DNA of 64,000 nucleotides from assembly GCF_037076525.1 (NCBI RefSeq), contig NZ_AP029018.1, forward strand, positions 1,488,001 to 1,552,000. Reading direction: 5' to 3'. The stretch's first letter is position 1. Each line of letters begins with the position of its first letter. Positions 55,416 to 64,000 of this stretch are shown one piece after another. The translations under genes were made by a program, and so were the position numbers. A model generated the notes under the pieces. The model was not told the DNA's origin and did no database searches. It saw only the letters and a list, made by a program, of their open reading frames with translations. Source of the stretch: Selenomonas sp. TAMA-11512 (lineage in GTDB: Bacteria > Bacillota > Negativicutes > Selenomonadales > Selenomonadaceae).

Positions 55416-56006
55416 TTATTCTTCCTGAAATGTCGCAAGTCCCATCTTGTATGCGGAAACCGCTTCCTGCGTAAGCTCCGGATTATCGATGAGCTCCATT
55501 GCATATCGTGTTCCCTTTGGCGAACGGAAGAATGTGATCACCATCTGTGTATCTGCCTTGGCAACCTCATCCGTTACCCCATCGCCATCGGTATCAATTT
55601 CAATTTCCTTTGCCGTTACGGCTAGTATCCCACGCGTCTTTACAGCGATAGGCAAATAATCGACAAATTCGTATGCGCTGTTTGCACGAAGTGTAGCTAA
55701 CAGCTTGTCCACCTCATTTTGCTTGAGGTTATCCAAGTCCGGCAACGCACTGTTCTCAAAGCCGTCCGGCAGGATGATCCACGCCCGATTAATAGCGTAG
55801 CCATCATTTGCAAAGACGAGCACCTCGCCCTTGCGATCATCATGATAGAACACGGATGCCGGAATGACTCCGACAGGCTTCTCGGGGCACTGTAAACTAT
55901 ATCCGAGAGAACTCTTATAGAGATAGTTTGCACTCGTGATATTCGTGATACCAAACAGGGTGACAAGTGTGCATACGGCAATGTAAATAAATCTGCGTAA
56001 CTTCAT
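55416..56006 (-). CDS. Unrecognised secreted protein with an EF-hand-like calcium loop
   Basis: A 196-residue protein with a clear signal peptide (RRFIYIAVCTLVTLFGITNITSAN, cleavage near residue 26), so exported to the periplasm. I do not recognise the family. EIDTDGDGVTDEV (about 136-148) has the D-x-D-x-DG-x3-D/E spacing of a dockerin/EF-hand calcium loop. Two hydrophobic beta-rich stretches suggest a small folded domain. Cys40 is the only Cys after the signal. It lies 36 bases after the DEAD-box helicase gene and may share its transcript. Confidence 0.7.
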   Translation of the reverse strand: MKLRRFIYIAVCTLVTLFGITNITSANYLYKSSLGYSLQCPEKPVGVIPASVFYHDDRKGEVLVFANDGYAINRAWIILPDGFENSALPDLDNLKQNEVDKLLATLRANSAYEFVDYLPIAVKTRGILAVTAKEIEIDTDGDGVTDEVAKADTQMVITFFRSPKGTRYAMELIDNPELTQEAVSAYKMGLATFQEE

Positions 56007-56042
56007 GGCTGTTTCCTCCTTTAACGACTGCCGGGAATCGGA

Positions 56043-57629
56043 CTATTCATCCTTTTTCTTTGCAGGCTCAACATTTACCTTATAGCCCTTCATCGTGTTG
56101 CGGTGCATGACCGATAACACGCGTTCTGCAAGATCCTCAGGCACCTCAACGAACGTGAATTTCTCATATATATTGATGACCCCGATAACATCGCCCGGTA
56201 TATCCGCCTCACTGGAAAACGCGCTGACGATGTCCTGCGGTCGAATCTTCTGCGCTCTGCCGACATTTAAGAATAATCGTACCATGCCCGGTGCGCCGCC
56301 TGTATCGGCAAAGCGTGCATCCCCGCTCGGTCCGTTCACTCCTTCGAGCGCGAGCTTCAAGGCTGCCGCGGCAACATCCGCATAGTTATAATCACCTTCT
56401 ATGGAAATATCGGATACAATTGCATGATATTCGGCGTACTTGTTTTGCTGCAGCACCTTGCCAAGCCGTTCCTTGATGAGCTCCTTCTGTCGCTCTAAGA
56501 GCTCCGTTGCCGACGGCAATGGACGACGGACGATCTTCGTCTTGGCAAGCTTCTCAATCGTACGCAGCTGCCGATATTCACGCGGCTCAATAAAGGTCAT
56601 CGCAACGCCTTTTCGTCCGGCGCGGCCGGTACGGCCGATACGATGCACATAGGATTCATGATCTTGCGGAATGTCATAGTTGATAACGTGCGTAATATCG
56701 TCGATATCAATGCCCCGCGCCGCAACATCCGTGGCAATCAGTGTGTCCATCCTGCCCTCACGGAACTTCTTCATCACACGGTCACGCTGTGATTGACTGA
56801 GGTCTCCATGCAGCCCTCCGGCAAGATATCCTCTTGACTGCAGTGATGCCGTAAGATCGTCTACGCCGCGCTTTGTACGGCAAAAAATGATGAGTTTCCC
56901 TGTTTCTTCTACATCCAAGACACGGCAAAGGGATTCAAATTTCTCACGCGTCTCATAATAGACCTGCGTAATCAATGGAACCGTGAGATTTTCTCGACTG
57001 ATAGCCACCTTCTTCGGATGCTTCATATAGCGAGCCGCCAGCTTCTCAATCGGCGCCGGCATCGTCGCGGAAAAGAGCAGCGTCTGTCGATCCTCTGTAC
57101 GAATATTGGACAGGATCTCCTCGATATCATCGATGAACCCCATATCGAGCATCTCATCCGCTTCATCCAAAACAAGCGTCCTGACATGGGCAAGCTGAAT
57201 CGTTCCTCGATGAATATGGTCGATCAGACGTCCCGGCGTACCGACAACAATGTGCACGCCGTTCTTAAGCGCGCGTATTTGCCTGTCAATTGCCTGACCG
57301 CCGTAGATCGGCAGTGTCCGCACTCTTTTATGACGACCGATTTTATTCAGCTCTTCTGCCGTCTGTATGGCGAGCTCACGTGTCGGCGTCAGAACAAGCG
57401 CCGTGAGACGAGGCTTTCCTTCCGGCAGGAGCTCGATGGTCGGGATGCCGAACGCGGCTGTCTTCCCTGTGCCGGTCTGTGCCTGTCCGATGACATCATG
57501 CCCTTCCAAAACAAGCGGAATTGTCTGCGCCTGTATTGGCGAAGGCTCTTCAAACCCCATGTCATTAACTGCTGCCAAAAGCTTTTTGCTCAATGCAATC
57601 GAGCCGAAAGACTGTATATCTTTTTTCAA
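56043..57629 (-). CDS. DEAD-box ATP-dependent RNA helicase with a DbpA-like RNA-binding domain
   Basis: A 528-residue helicase of the CshA/DeaD type. Motifs: Q motif GFEEPSPIQAQTIP, motif I AQTGTGKT, DEAD as VLDEADEMLDMG, SAT as LLFSATMP, and HRIGRTGRAGRKG. Residues from about 445 resemble the DbpA-type RNA-binding domain (VRLFLNVGRAQKIRPQDIVSAF and an FTFVEVPEDLAERVL strand-helix pair). The start is TTG at 57629, overlapping the pncC stop (TTGA), with GAGGAAAGGA upstream; a longer frame would run into pncC. It acts in ribosome assembly or RNA turnover. Confidence 0.94.
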   Translation of the reverse strand: MKKDIQSFGSIALSKKLLAAVNDMGFEEPSPIQAQTIPLVLEGHDVIGQAQTGTGKTAAFGIPTIELLPEGKPRLTALVLTPTRELAIQTAEELNKIGRHKRVRTLPIYGGQAIDRQIRALKNGVHIVVGTPGRLIDHIHRGTIQLAHVRTLVLDEADEMLDMGFIDDIEEILSNIRTEDRQTLLFSATMPAPIEKLAARYMKHPKKVAISRENLTVPLITQVYYETREKFESLCRVLDVEETGKLIIFCRTKRGVDDLTASLQSRGYLAGGLHGDLSQSQRDRVMKKFREGRMDTLIATDVAARGIDIDDITHVINYDIPQDHESYVHRIGRTGRAGRKGVAMTFIEPREYRQLRTIEKLAKTKIVRRPLPSATELLERQKELIKERLGKVLQQNKYAEYHAIVSDISIEGDYNYADVAAAALKLALEGVNGPSGDARFADTGGAPGMVRLFLNVGRAQKIRPQDIVSAFSSEADIPGDVIGVINIYEKFTFVEVPEDLAERVLSVMHRNTMKGYKVNVEPAKKKDE

Positions 57630-58168
57630 ATGTTTTTCCTTTCCTCTGTAGCGGATTCCCCTGCAAACATCTCCATGAGCATTTGAAGCGCTTTTTCCGT
57701 CGCTTGATATCGCACCGAAGCACGATTCCCCGTAAAGACATTCTTTGTAATCATCGTATTCCATGCGGAGGCAACCCCTATATAGACAAGCCCTACCGGT
57801 TTTGTCTCTGTCGCGCCGCCCGGGCCGGCTATCCCGGTAATGCCTACGCCGTAATCCGTATGAATGCGTGTACGGATTCCTTCCGCCATCTCCCGTGCTG
57901 TCTCCTCCGAGACAGCGCCGTGCGCATCCAGCGTAGTCTCCTGCACACCTACAAGAGAAACCTTCACCGCATTTGTATAGGAGACAACGCCCCCCATCAT
58001 GTAGAGAGAGCTGCCGGCACGATCCGTCAGTCGCGCGGAAAGAAGACCGCCTGTACAGGACTCGGCACAGGAAATGCTCTTCCCTGTCTGAATAAGATGC
58101 GTTGTCACCTGTCGGATTCGATCATCACTGTCCTTTGAGACAAATATCTCTGCACCTTCATACATCAT
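57626..58168 (-). CDS. pncC: Nicotinamide-nucleotide amidohydrolase, CinA C-terminal domain only
   Basis: A 180-residue enzyme deamidating NMN to NaMN in the pyridine nucleotide cycle. SISCAESCTGGLLSARLTD (about 31-49) carries the catalytic Ser and Lys/Tyr region, and GVVSYTNAVKVSLVGV and GITGIAGPGGATETKPVGLVYIG are diagnostic of the CinA C-terminal domain. The N-terminal CinA (MoaB-like) domain is absent, as in E. coli PncC. It starts overlapping the rimO stop (ATGA) and ends overlapping the helicase start, so the three are tightly coupled. Confidence 0.94.
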   Translation of the reverse strand: MMYEGAEIFVSKDSDDRIRQVTTHLIQTGKSISCAESCTGGLLSARLTDRAGSSLYMMGGVVSYTNAVKVSLVGVQETTLDAHGAVSEETAREMAEGIRTRIHTDYGVGITGIAGPGGATETKPVGLVYIGVASAWNTMITKNVFTGNRASVRYQATEKALQMLMEMFAGESATEERKNI

Positions 58169-59499
58169 GTGATTCCCTCATCCATACGCTCCCCAACGGC
58201 ATCGTATGTAAACCCTTGCAGAATGCGCACCGGTACAATTGACCCGATCGAGCTCTTCATATCGTTTTCAATGAAAATCTGACCATCGATCTCCGGCGCT
58301 TCTCGGTATGAGCGTCCGTAGGCAAGATCCTCATTACGCCCTTCGACTAAGACATCAAGAACCTTCCCCTCCATGGATTGATTGAGCTCTTCCGATATCT
58401 TCGACTGCAGACTCATAAGATCATGGAAGCGTTCCTGCATGATATCCTCAGCAACTTGTGTCGTCATACTGTAGGCAGGGGTATTCTCTTCGTGTGAATA
58501 TGTAAATACACCCAGCTTATCAAAGCGCTCCGTCTCGATGAAATTACGCAGTGTCTGATACTGTGCATCCGTCTCTCCGGGGAACCCGACAATAAAGGTA
58601 GATCGAATTACAACCCCCGGAATACGCTCGCGCAGCTTCCTTAAGAGCGCCTTGATCTCCGCCTGCGTATCCGGACGGCGCATGCTTCTCAACATCGCAT
58701 CATGTGCATGCTGCAGAGGCAGGTCGACATATTTGCAGATCTTCGGTTCGGTGCGGACAAGCTCAATAAGCTCATCCGTATAATTCCTCGGATAGCTGTA
58801 GAGAATACGAATCCACTCCACACCTGCAACGCGCACAAGCTCGCGAAGAAGGCGTACTAAAGCAGGCTCTCCATAAAGATCTTTCCCATAGTAGGTTGTG
58901 TCCTGTGCAATGAGATTGAACTCTCGTACACCGTGGGCGGCAAGATTTGCCACCTCGTCTTTGATATCCTCTATCGCACGGCTCTTATAAGGGCCGCGTA
59001 TCAACGGGATGGCGCAAAAAGCGCAACTGTGATCACATCCCTCCGCAATCTTGACATACGCTGAATAAGAAGGCGTCGTCTGTATACGCGGTGTTTTCGC
59101 ATTATAGAGAAGACATTTTTCATCCGTGATGAGAACACGATTTCCCTTGAGTGTCTCCTCGACTGCCTCCATGATTCGATCCCATGTTCCCGTCCCGAGA
59201 ATGGCATTCGCCTCCGGGATATCCTGCAGAAGCTCCTCACCATAGCGTTGTCCAAGACATCCGGCAATGATGAGCGACCGACAGCATCCCGTCTCCTTGT
59301 ACTCCGCCATATTTAAAATGGTGGTGATGGACTCCTCCTTTGCCGACTGGATAAATCCGCATGTATTGACAATGATGATATCCGCTTCACTCGGATCCGC
59401 TGTAATCTCGACTTCATTTTCCTTCAATATGCCCAGCATGACCTCGGTATCGACCAGATTCTTCGCACACCCGAGGCTGATGAAACCTGCTTTTAGCAT
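58165..59499 (-). CDS. rimO: Ribosomal protein S12 methylthiotransferase RimO
   Basis: A 444-residue radical SAM enzyme adding a methylthio group to Asp of ribosomal protein S12. The N-terminal UPF0004 domain holds Cys in ISLGCAKNLVDTEVMLG and VNTCGF, then GCLGQRY; the radical SAM cluster motif is CDHSCAFCAIP (C-x3-C-x2-C), and a TRAM domain closes the protein. RimO rather than MiaB is indicated by GCAKNLVD. The ATG at 59499 has TAGGAGG six bases upstream; a GTG farther on is not used. It overlaps pncC. Confidence 0.95.
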   Translation of the reverse strand: MLKAGFISLGCAKNLVDTEVMLGILKENEVEITADPSEADIIIVNTCGFIQSAKEESITTILNMAEYKETGCCRSLIIAGCLGQRYGEELLQDIPEANAILGTGTWDRIMEAVEETLKGNRVLITDEKCLLYNAKTPRIQTTPSYSAYVKIAEGCDHSCAFCAIPLIRGPYKSRAIEDIKDEVANLAAHGVREFNLIAQDTTYYGKDLYGEPALVRLLRELVRVAGVEWIRILYSYPRNYTDELIELVRTEPKICKYVDLPLQHAHDAMLRSMRRPDTQAEIKALLRKLRERIPGVVIRSTFIVGFPGETDAQYQTLRNFIETERFDKLGVFTYSHEENTPAYSMTTQVAEDIMQERFHDLMSLQSKISEELNQSMEGKVLDVLVEGRNEDLAYGRSYREAPEIDGQIFIENDMKSSIGSIVPVRILQGFTYDAVGERMDEGIT

Positions 59500-59679
59500 G
59501 TTTTTCCTCCTAAGTATAAGCACACACGGTTAAAATCTGCTAAAAAAATGATTATGTTCTGATAGTAAACCACATACACAAAACGTCACTTTGTGCAGAT
59601 GTACCCCTTTCTTGCATAAAGCGAACCAGTCCGCCTGGTTCCTTTTCCCCCTGACTTCTTGGAGTTTCAAAGAAAAAGA

Positions 59680-59705
59680 AAGGAGCCAACACTCTGTGGC
59701 CCCTT
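59680..59705 (-). terminator. Terminator after the solute-binding protein gene
   Basis: On the minus strand AAGG-G-GCCA pairs with TGGC-T-CCTT (G-T tolerated) with an 8-base loop, then TTCTTTTTCTTT. A second perfect 7-bp hairpin GAACCAG/CTGGTTC lies at 59623-59641. The 220 bases between rimO and this gene hold no open frame of note. Confidence 0.55.
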
Positions 59706-59719
59706 ATATATGTACGTCC

Positions 59720-60754
59720 TTATTCCACACTTCCCAGACGCACTTCTTTGACCCAACGATCCAGCAGCTGATGACGAACTTCAGGGGAAAACTCCTGTGG
59801 CTTCCCATAGAGGACTATATTCTTGCCGGCAAAAGACTTATACGCATTGGTCAACGGATTGACCGGCACAAAGAAAAAAAGTTTCTTCTGTAATGCGAGC
59901 TGTGCTTCATCGGATAGGAGCCACTCAACGAATGCCTCCGCGTCCTGCTTGTGCGCGGTCTCCCGCAATATACCTACACCTGTCAATGTATACGCGGTGC
60001 CGTCCTCCGGATATACAATCTGTAACGGGTATCCCTGTGCAATATATCGAAGCGTCTCACTCTCGACTGCAATGGACAGATCCGTTTCCCCCATCCCTGC
60101 CATTCGAACAGGTGTGGAAAGGTATTTCGCATACTGCACGACCTTCGGATGCAGGCGGAACAACAGCTGATATGTCACTTCATCCCCATATTGTGACATC
60201 ATGGAAAAAAAGAGATTTTTTGCAGCATCTGCCGCCAGGAAATCCGTGATCCCCAGACGCAGATCGCCTGCAAAGTAGGACAGCTCCTGCCACGTATTCG
60301 GAACGCGAACAATCCCTCTCGCAAAATCTCGATTGACTGCAAAGACAATAGGATCGTACCATATCCCCGTCCAGAGACTTTCCGTATTCTTAAAGACCGG
60401 AGCCACCGCGTCCGTACTCTCCGAGTCATAGGGCTTCAGCATATTTTCCCCGGCCATGATTTCCAATGTCGGTTGATCCGCTAAAACAATATCCGCCGCA
60501 TTCCCGTTCTTGACCTTTTTTATAAGGGCTTCGCTCGAAATCGGCAGGAAGTTCAACCGTACTTTACGATCACGCTCATAGCCGGAAGATATAATGTCTG
60601 CCGTTTCAGCAGGAAGCGTCGTGTACACAGTCAATGTCTGCAGCGGTTTTTCCCGCCGCGTGCGATCAGCATATCCGGCTAAATGATCTGACAGAATGGC
60701 AAACAACAAGAGCAACACAAATGCGGTGATAAAAAGAGGTGTATATCTTCGCAT
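59720..60754 (-). CDS. Periplasmic solute-binding protein, Fe3+-type (family 1) without partner genes
   Basis: A 344-residue protein with one N-terminal helix (PLFITAFVLLLLFAILSDHLAG, 5-26) that acts as an uncleaved anchor or signal; no lipobox is seen. The rest looks like a ferric iron or sugar-type extracellular binding protein: LTVYTTLPAETADIISSGYERDRKVRLNFLPISSEALIKKV, NAADIVLADQPT, FLAADAAKNLFF and a C-terminal WLLSDEAQLALQKKLFFFVPV. No permease or ATPase gene adjoins it. It lies between the rimO and pyr genes and has its own terminator. The ligand is unknown; ferric iron is a guess by family. Confidence 0.8.
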   Translation of the reverse strand: MRRYTPLFITAFVLLLLFAILSDHLAGYADRTRREKPLQTLTVYTTLPAETADIISSGYERDRKVRLNFLPISSEALIKKVKNGNAADIVLADQPTLEIMAGENMLKPYDSESTDAVAPVFKNTESLWTGIWYDPIVFAVNRDFARGIVRVPNTWQELSYFAGDLRLGITDFLAADAAKNLFFSMMSQYGDEVTYQLLFRLHPKVVQYAKYLSTPVRMAGMGETDLSIAVESETLRYIAQGYPLQIVYPEDGTAYTLTGVGILRETAHKQDAEAFVEWLLSDEAQLALQKKLFFFVPVNPLTNAYKSFAGKNIVLYGKPQEFSPEVRHQLLDRWVKEVRLGSVE

Positions 60755-60958
60755 CCTTTCCTCCTTATGTGCATTCCTGATTAATATTTCTGTTTATTAT
60801 AGCGGAAAAACCGCCGCTCTGCAAGGCTTAACCGTGAAAAGAACGCACAAGCGTGCAGATTTACGATAAATATGTGATACGCAATTATTTTTCCCTATAC
60901 TGAAAGATCACTTTTGTCCGCAGCATAAGGACACCGCTTCTGCCATGCGAGCATCGTG

Positions 60959-60993
60959 AAAAGAGAACCTCCAAATCACATGACGATTCTCTT
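60959..60993 (-). terminator. Probable terminator after pyrE
   Basis: On the minus strand AAGAGAATC pairs with GGTTCTCTT around a loop of about 15 bases, then TTCAC. The T-run is short. The roughly 250 bases up to the solute-binding gene contain no gene. Confidence 0.45.
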
Positions 60994-61004
60994 AAACTAT
61001 ATTC

Positions 61005-61580
61005 TTATTTCCCGGTTCTTCCGCGCTTCGTCATAGGCAGACCCTGTCGGCACAGAGGGCACATCTCCGGCTTATAGGTCTCCACGTCCATGCGCAAGAG
61101 CGCCGTATGGGGTATATCGCCAAAGTCCGCCTTGCCGCCGCTGCGGTCAACGAGCATACTGACAGCGACCGGCACCCCGCCGAACTCCTTGACGACTTCA
61201 ATGACCTCTTTGATGGATCCCCCCGTCGTCACAATATCTTCGACGATCAGAACCCGCTCTCCCGGCTTTAAGGTGAACCCTCGGCGAAAGGTCATTTTCC
61301 CGTTCTCACGCTCTGTAAAAATCGCACGTGTACCGAGTGCCTTTCCCGTTTCATGCGCAAGCAGGATGCCTCCTGTCACAGGACCGACAACCGTGTCGAT
61401 ACGCTGATCCATGAACTTTTCCGCCATTGCCTCGCAGAGCTTCTGTGTATGCTTCGGATGCTGCAGGACGTTGAATTTCTCCACATAATGCGGACTATGC
61501 AGTCCGGAGGTCAAGAGAAAGTGTCCGTGCATAATGGCATGCGTCTCGGTTAAGAGGACCTTTACTTCCTGTTCCGTCAT
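61005..61580 (-). CDS. pyrE: Orotate phosphoribosyltransferase
   Basis: A 191-residue enzyme converting orotate and PRPP to OMP. HGHFLLTSGLHSPHYVEKF, VVGPVTGGILLAHE and the PRPP-binding motif VLIVEDIVTTGGSIKEVI (about 110-127) are conserved. FTERENGKMTFRRGF is the usual catalytic loop. The C-terminus has an extra CPLC pair (about 174-177), which may bind zinc. It overlaps pyrF by four bases and is the last gene of the pyrimidine unit. Confidence 0.96.
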   Translation of the reverse strand: MTEQEVKVLLTETHAIMHGHFLLTSGLHSPHYVEKFNVLQHPKHTQKLCEAMAEKFMDQRIDTVVGPVTGGILLAHETGKALGTRAIFTERENGKMTFRRGFTLKPGERVLIVEDIVTTGGSIKEVIEVVKEFGGVPVAVSMLVDRSGGKADFGDIPHTALLRMDVETYKPEMCPLCRQGLPMTKRGRTGK

Positions 61581-62296
61581 ATGTGCACACTCTCCATTTC
61601 CTTCAATATATTCTCTGACGCATGTCTCGGATTCATCGCCGTGTAAATCGGGCGGCCAACGACAAGATGCGTGGAGCCGCTCTCCAGTGCAATCGAGGGG
61701 GTCGTAATGCGGCTCTGATCATTGATTGCCGCACCGATAGGACGTACGCCCGGCGTGACTATGAGGAAATCCTTTCCGCATGTCTCACGAATGGTCTGCG
61801 CTTCCATCGGAGAGGCAACAACTCCGTCAAGCCCTGCACGCTGTGCGAGCTTTGCCAAATGAATGACGTGCGTATCCAAGTCGACTTGGTACCCCATCTC
61901 TTTCCACTGCTCTTTGGACGTGCTGGTCAAAATCGTTACAGCGACAATTTTAGGAGGCTCTATACCGCGATTCACAGCCTCATCTTGGATGGCTGCAGCC
62001 GCCTTTTTCATCATCTCCGCTCCGCCTGTCGCGTGCACATTGATCATATCGACACCAAGACTCGTCAGTACACGCAGAGACTTCGCTACCGTATTCGGAA
62101 TGTCATGCAATTTTAAATCCAGGAAGATTTTCTTCCCCTGTCCCTTGAGATAGGTGATTACCTCCGCTCCTACCGCATAGAACAGCTCCATGCCGACCTT
62201 ATAGTATACGACGGTATCCCCGATTTCCTCGACGAGTTTTTTCACTTCGTCCATCGCAGACACATCAAGTGCCACAATCAAACGTTCATCTGCCAT
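61577..62296 (-). CDS. pyrF: Orotidine 5'-phosphate decarboxylase
   Basis: A 239-residue TIM barrel enzyme giving UMP from OMP. LIVALDVSAMDEV at the start, FLDLKLHDIPNTVAKS (about 60-75) with the catalytic Asp-Lys-Asp residues, and the phosphate-binding stretch VTPGVRP and LVVGRPI are all intact. Starts 29 bases after the carB stop and overlaps the pyrE start, so carB-pyrF-pyrE is a single operon. Confidence 0.97.
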   Translation of the reverse strand: MADERLIVALDVSAMDEVKKLVEEIGDTVVYYKVGMELFYAVGAEVITYLKGQGKKIFLDLKLHDIPNTVAKSLRVLTSLGVDMINVHATGGAEMMKKAAAAIQDEAVNRGIEPPKIVAVTILTSTSKEQWKEMGYQVDLDTHVIHLAKLAQRAGLDGVVASPMEAQTIRETCGKDFLIVTPGVRPIGAAINDQSRITTPSIALESGSTHLVVGRPIYTAMNPRHASENILKEMESVHI

Positions 62297-62325
62297 TTTG
62301 CTTCCTCATTTCTTCCAACGACACC

Positions 62326-64000
62326 TTATGCCAGGTCATCACCGGCACCGACATAATCCTGCAGCGCCAGCGTATAGACTAGTCTGCGGTCATGCATGAA
62401 GGACAGTACGCTCAAAACCTCCCAAGCCGTGTCCAGCGAGGTAAGGCAGACAATTCCATGCTCCACGGCCGCGCGGCGAATCTTAAATCCGTCGCGTGCC
62501 GATCCCTTGCCTTGCGTCAATGTGTTGATGACCATCTGTATCTGCCCGGTCTTGATCATCTGTATGATATCGACACTGCGCTCATGAACCTTCCCTACGA
62601 CATCCGCTGCAAGCCCTACACTCTGCAGCGCCTTTGCCGTACCGGATGTCGCTGCAATCTTGAATCCCAAATCCGAAAATGCGCGAGCAAGCTGCTTCAT
62701 CTCGTCTTTGTCTTTATCCGCTACTGTAAAGAGTATGCGTCCTTCCAACGGCACATTCATGCCGGAGCCCGTGATTGCCTTATAAAGCGCGCGCGCATAG
62801 TGATAATCGATTCCCATGACTTCGCCGGTAGACTTCATCTCGGGACCGAGTGAAATATCCACGTCCTGCATCTTTGCAAAGGAAAATACAGGTGCTTTGA
62901 CCGCCACATACGGTTTCGAATGTACGAGGCCGTCATGATAGCCCATGGCTGACAGGCTATGTCCCATAGCGGCATGTGTAGCCAAATTGACCATCTTGAT
63001 ATCCGTGATCTTGGATAGAAACGGTACGGTACGACTGGATCGAGGATTGACCTCAATAATATAGACTTCATTATCGGAAACCACAAATTGAATGTTTAGA
63101 AGCCCTTTCACATGGAGCTCCTTTGCCAGGCGTTTTGTGTAGTCAATCATCGTATATATGACTTTCGCATGCAGCGTCTGCGGCGGATAGACGGCAATAC
63201 TGTCACCCGAGTGGACCCCCGCACGCTCTATATGCTCCATGATGCCCGGAATAACCACGATCTCCCCGTCTGAGACGGCATCCACCTCGACCTCCGTCCC
63301 CTGCATATAACGGTCGACAAGGACCGGATGATCCGGTGTGACTTTGACCGCACGTGTCATATAGTCCTTGAGCTCGTCTTCATTGTAGACAATTTCCATG
63401 GCCCGCCCGCCGAGCACATACGAAGGGCGCACCATGACTGGATACCCGATCTCGGCAGCCCCCCGGATGGCATCCTCCGGATTTGTAATACTGATACCCT
63501 GCGGCCTTGGAATCCCCGTCTTCGTCAAAACCTCATCAAATCGTTCGCGATCCTCGGCGCGATCGATATCATCCACCGTCGTTCCGAACACACGAACACC
63601 GGCTGCCTCAAGTCCGGCCGCGAGATTGATCGCGGTCTGCCCGCCAAACTGGACAATGACGCCCTCCGGCTTTTCCTTGTCAACAATATTGAGAACATCC
63701 TCGATCGTCAAGGGTTCGAAGTAGAGTCTGTCGGAGATATCAAAATCCGTCGATACCGTCTCCGGATTGTTGTTGATGATGATGGCCTCATAGCCCATCT
63801 CCCGAAGAGCCCAGACCGAATGCACGGAGCAATAGTCAAATTCCACGCCTTGTCCGATACGGATTGGACCTGAGCCCAGAACAATGACCTTTTTCTTGTC
63901 ACTGTTTATCCGCACTTCATCTTCCGCCGCGTTGAACGTCGAGTAATAGTATGGCGTAACGGCCTCAAACTCCGCAGCGCAGGTATCAACCATCTTGTAG
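62326..64000 (-). CDS. carB: Carbamoyl phosphate synthase large subunit, 5' end cut by window edge
   Basis: The C-terminal half (about 557 residues) of CarB; the frame is open to base 64000. It starts inside [21 protein letters not shown], which in full-length CarB joins the first and second ATP-grasp halves. [43 protein letters not shown] and [18 protein letters not shown] are diagnostic of the second ATP-grasp unit. The last 130 residues form the MGS-like allosteric domain. It is the first of carB-pyrF-pyrE in this window; the carA gene should lie outside. Confidence 0.97.
   Translation of the reverse strand, partial: YKMVDTCAAEFEAVTPYYYSTFNAAEDEVRINSDKKKVIVLGSGPIRIGQGVEFDYCSVHSVWALREMGYEAIIINNNPETVSTDFDISDRLYFEPLTIEDVLNIVDKEKPEGVIVQFGGQTAINLAAGLEAAGVRVFGTTVDDIDRAEDRERFDEVLTKTGIPRPQGISITNPEDAIRGAAEIGYPVMVRPSYVLGGRAMEIVYNEDELKDYMTRAVKVTPDHPVLVDRYMQGTEVEVDAVSDGEIVVIPGIMEHIERAGVHSGDSIAVYPPQTLHAKVIYTMIDYTKRLAKELHVKGLLNIQFVVSDNEVYIIEVNPRSSRTVPFLSKITDIKMVNLATHAAMGHSLSAMGYHDGLVHSKPYVAVKAPVFSFAKMQDVDISLGPEMKSTGEVMGIDYHYARALYKAITGSGMNVPLEGRILFTVADKDKDEMKQLARAFSDLGFKIAATSGTAKALQSVGLAADVVGKVHERSVDIIQMIKTGQIQMVINTLTQGKGSARDGFKIRRAAVEHGIVCLTSLDTAWEVLSVLSFMHDRRLVYTLALQDYVGAGDDLA

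Overview
The window reads as chromosomal core sequence from a member of the Negativicutes, the Gram-negative-walled class within the Firmicutes. Two kinds of gene point there. A late lipid A acyltransferase (LpxL/HtrB type) directly follows dnaE. Around it are Firmicutes-type genes: AddAB instead of RecBCD, a YabN-type tetrapyrrole methylase beside mfd, a SpoVB-like flippase, CsoR, and a PduO-type adenosyltransferase. Base composition is moderate and TTG or GTG starts with strong ribosome binding sites are common. The genus cannot be fixed from the sequence. I saw no tRNA, rRNA, CRISPR array, prophage or intact insertion sequence.

Layout. 1-3.9 kb: acyltransferase (cut by the window edge) and dnaE on the minus strand. 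4-6.7 kb: a SpeD-like protein without its catalytic residues, a MupG/DUF871 protein and an SDR. 6.7-11.4 kb: a short inverted-repeat element, HU, a methylase-only YabN and mfd. 11.5-19.7 kb: an AI-2E-family membrane protein, then a minus-strand cluster ispE-gntR-glmU-prs-thioesterase-unknown-cofE-like-rph-rdgB. 20-27.7 kb: a degenerate P-type ATPase followed by cydABDC. 27.8-33.3 kb: sstT, an unrecognised helical protein, a lipid kinase, a flippase and a GalT-like DUF4931 protein. 33.3-48.2 kb: minus-strand DNA repair block (uvrA, uvrB, addA, addB) with a patatin, a malic enzyme and a small DUF5348-like protein. 48.4-50.5 kb: flavodiiron protein and an RluA-family pseudouridine synthase. 50.6-53.8 kb: csoR-copA with a clear copper operator/promoter. 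53.8-59.5 kb: cobalamin adenosyltransferase, ndk, gamma-carbonic anhydrase, a secreted protein, a DEAD-box helicase, pncC and rimO. 59.7-64 kb: an orphan solute-binding protein and pyrE-pyrF-carB (cut by the edge).

How the genes fit together. Cytochrome bd with its CydDC exporter and the flavodiiron protein would let an anaerobe remove oxygen. csoR-copA exports copper. UvrAB, Mfd, AddAB and DnaE cover excision repair, transcription-coupled repair, recombination and replication. The ispE-to-rdgB cluster joins isoprenoid, UDP-GlcNAc, PRPP, tRNA-processing and nucleotide-sanitising functions.

The most unusual items are the P-type ATPase homologue that has lost its actuator domain and most ion-binding and catalytic motifs yet lies directly upstream of cydABDC, the SpeD homologue lacking the pyruvoyl-forming serine, and a two-copy repeat family with terminal inverted repeats and a covarying hairpin, one copy of which overlaps the 5' end of the P-type ATPase gene. 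Also notable are an apparent ATC start in rph and a CopZ-like domain fused to CopA behind an internal ribosome binding site.
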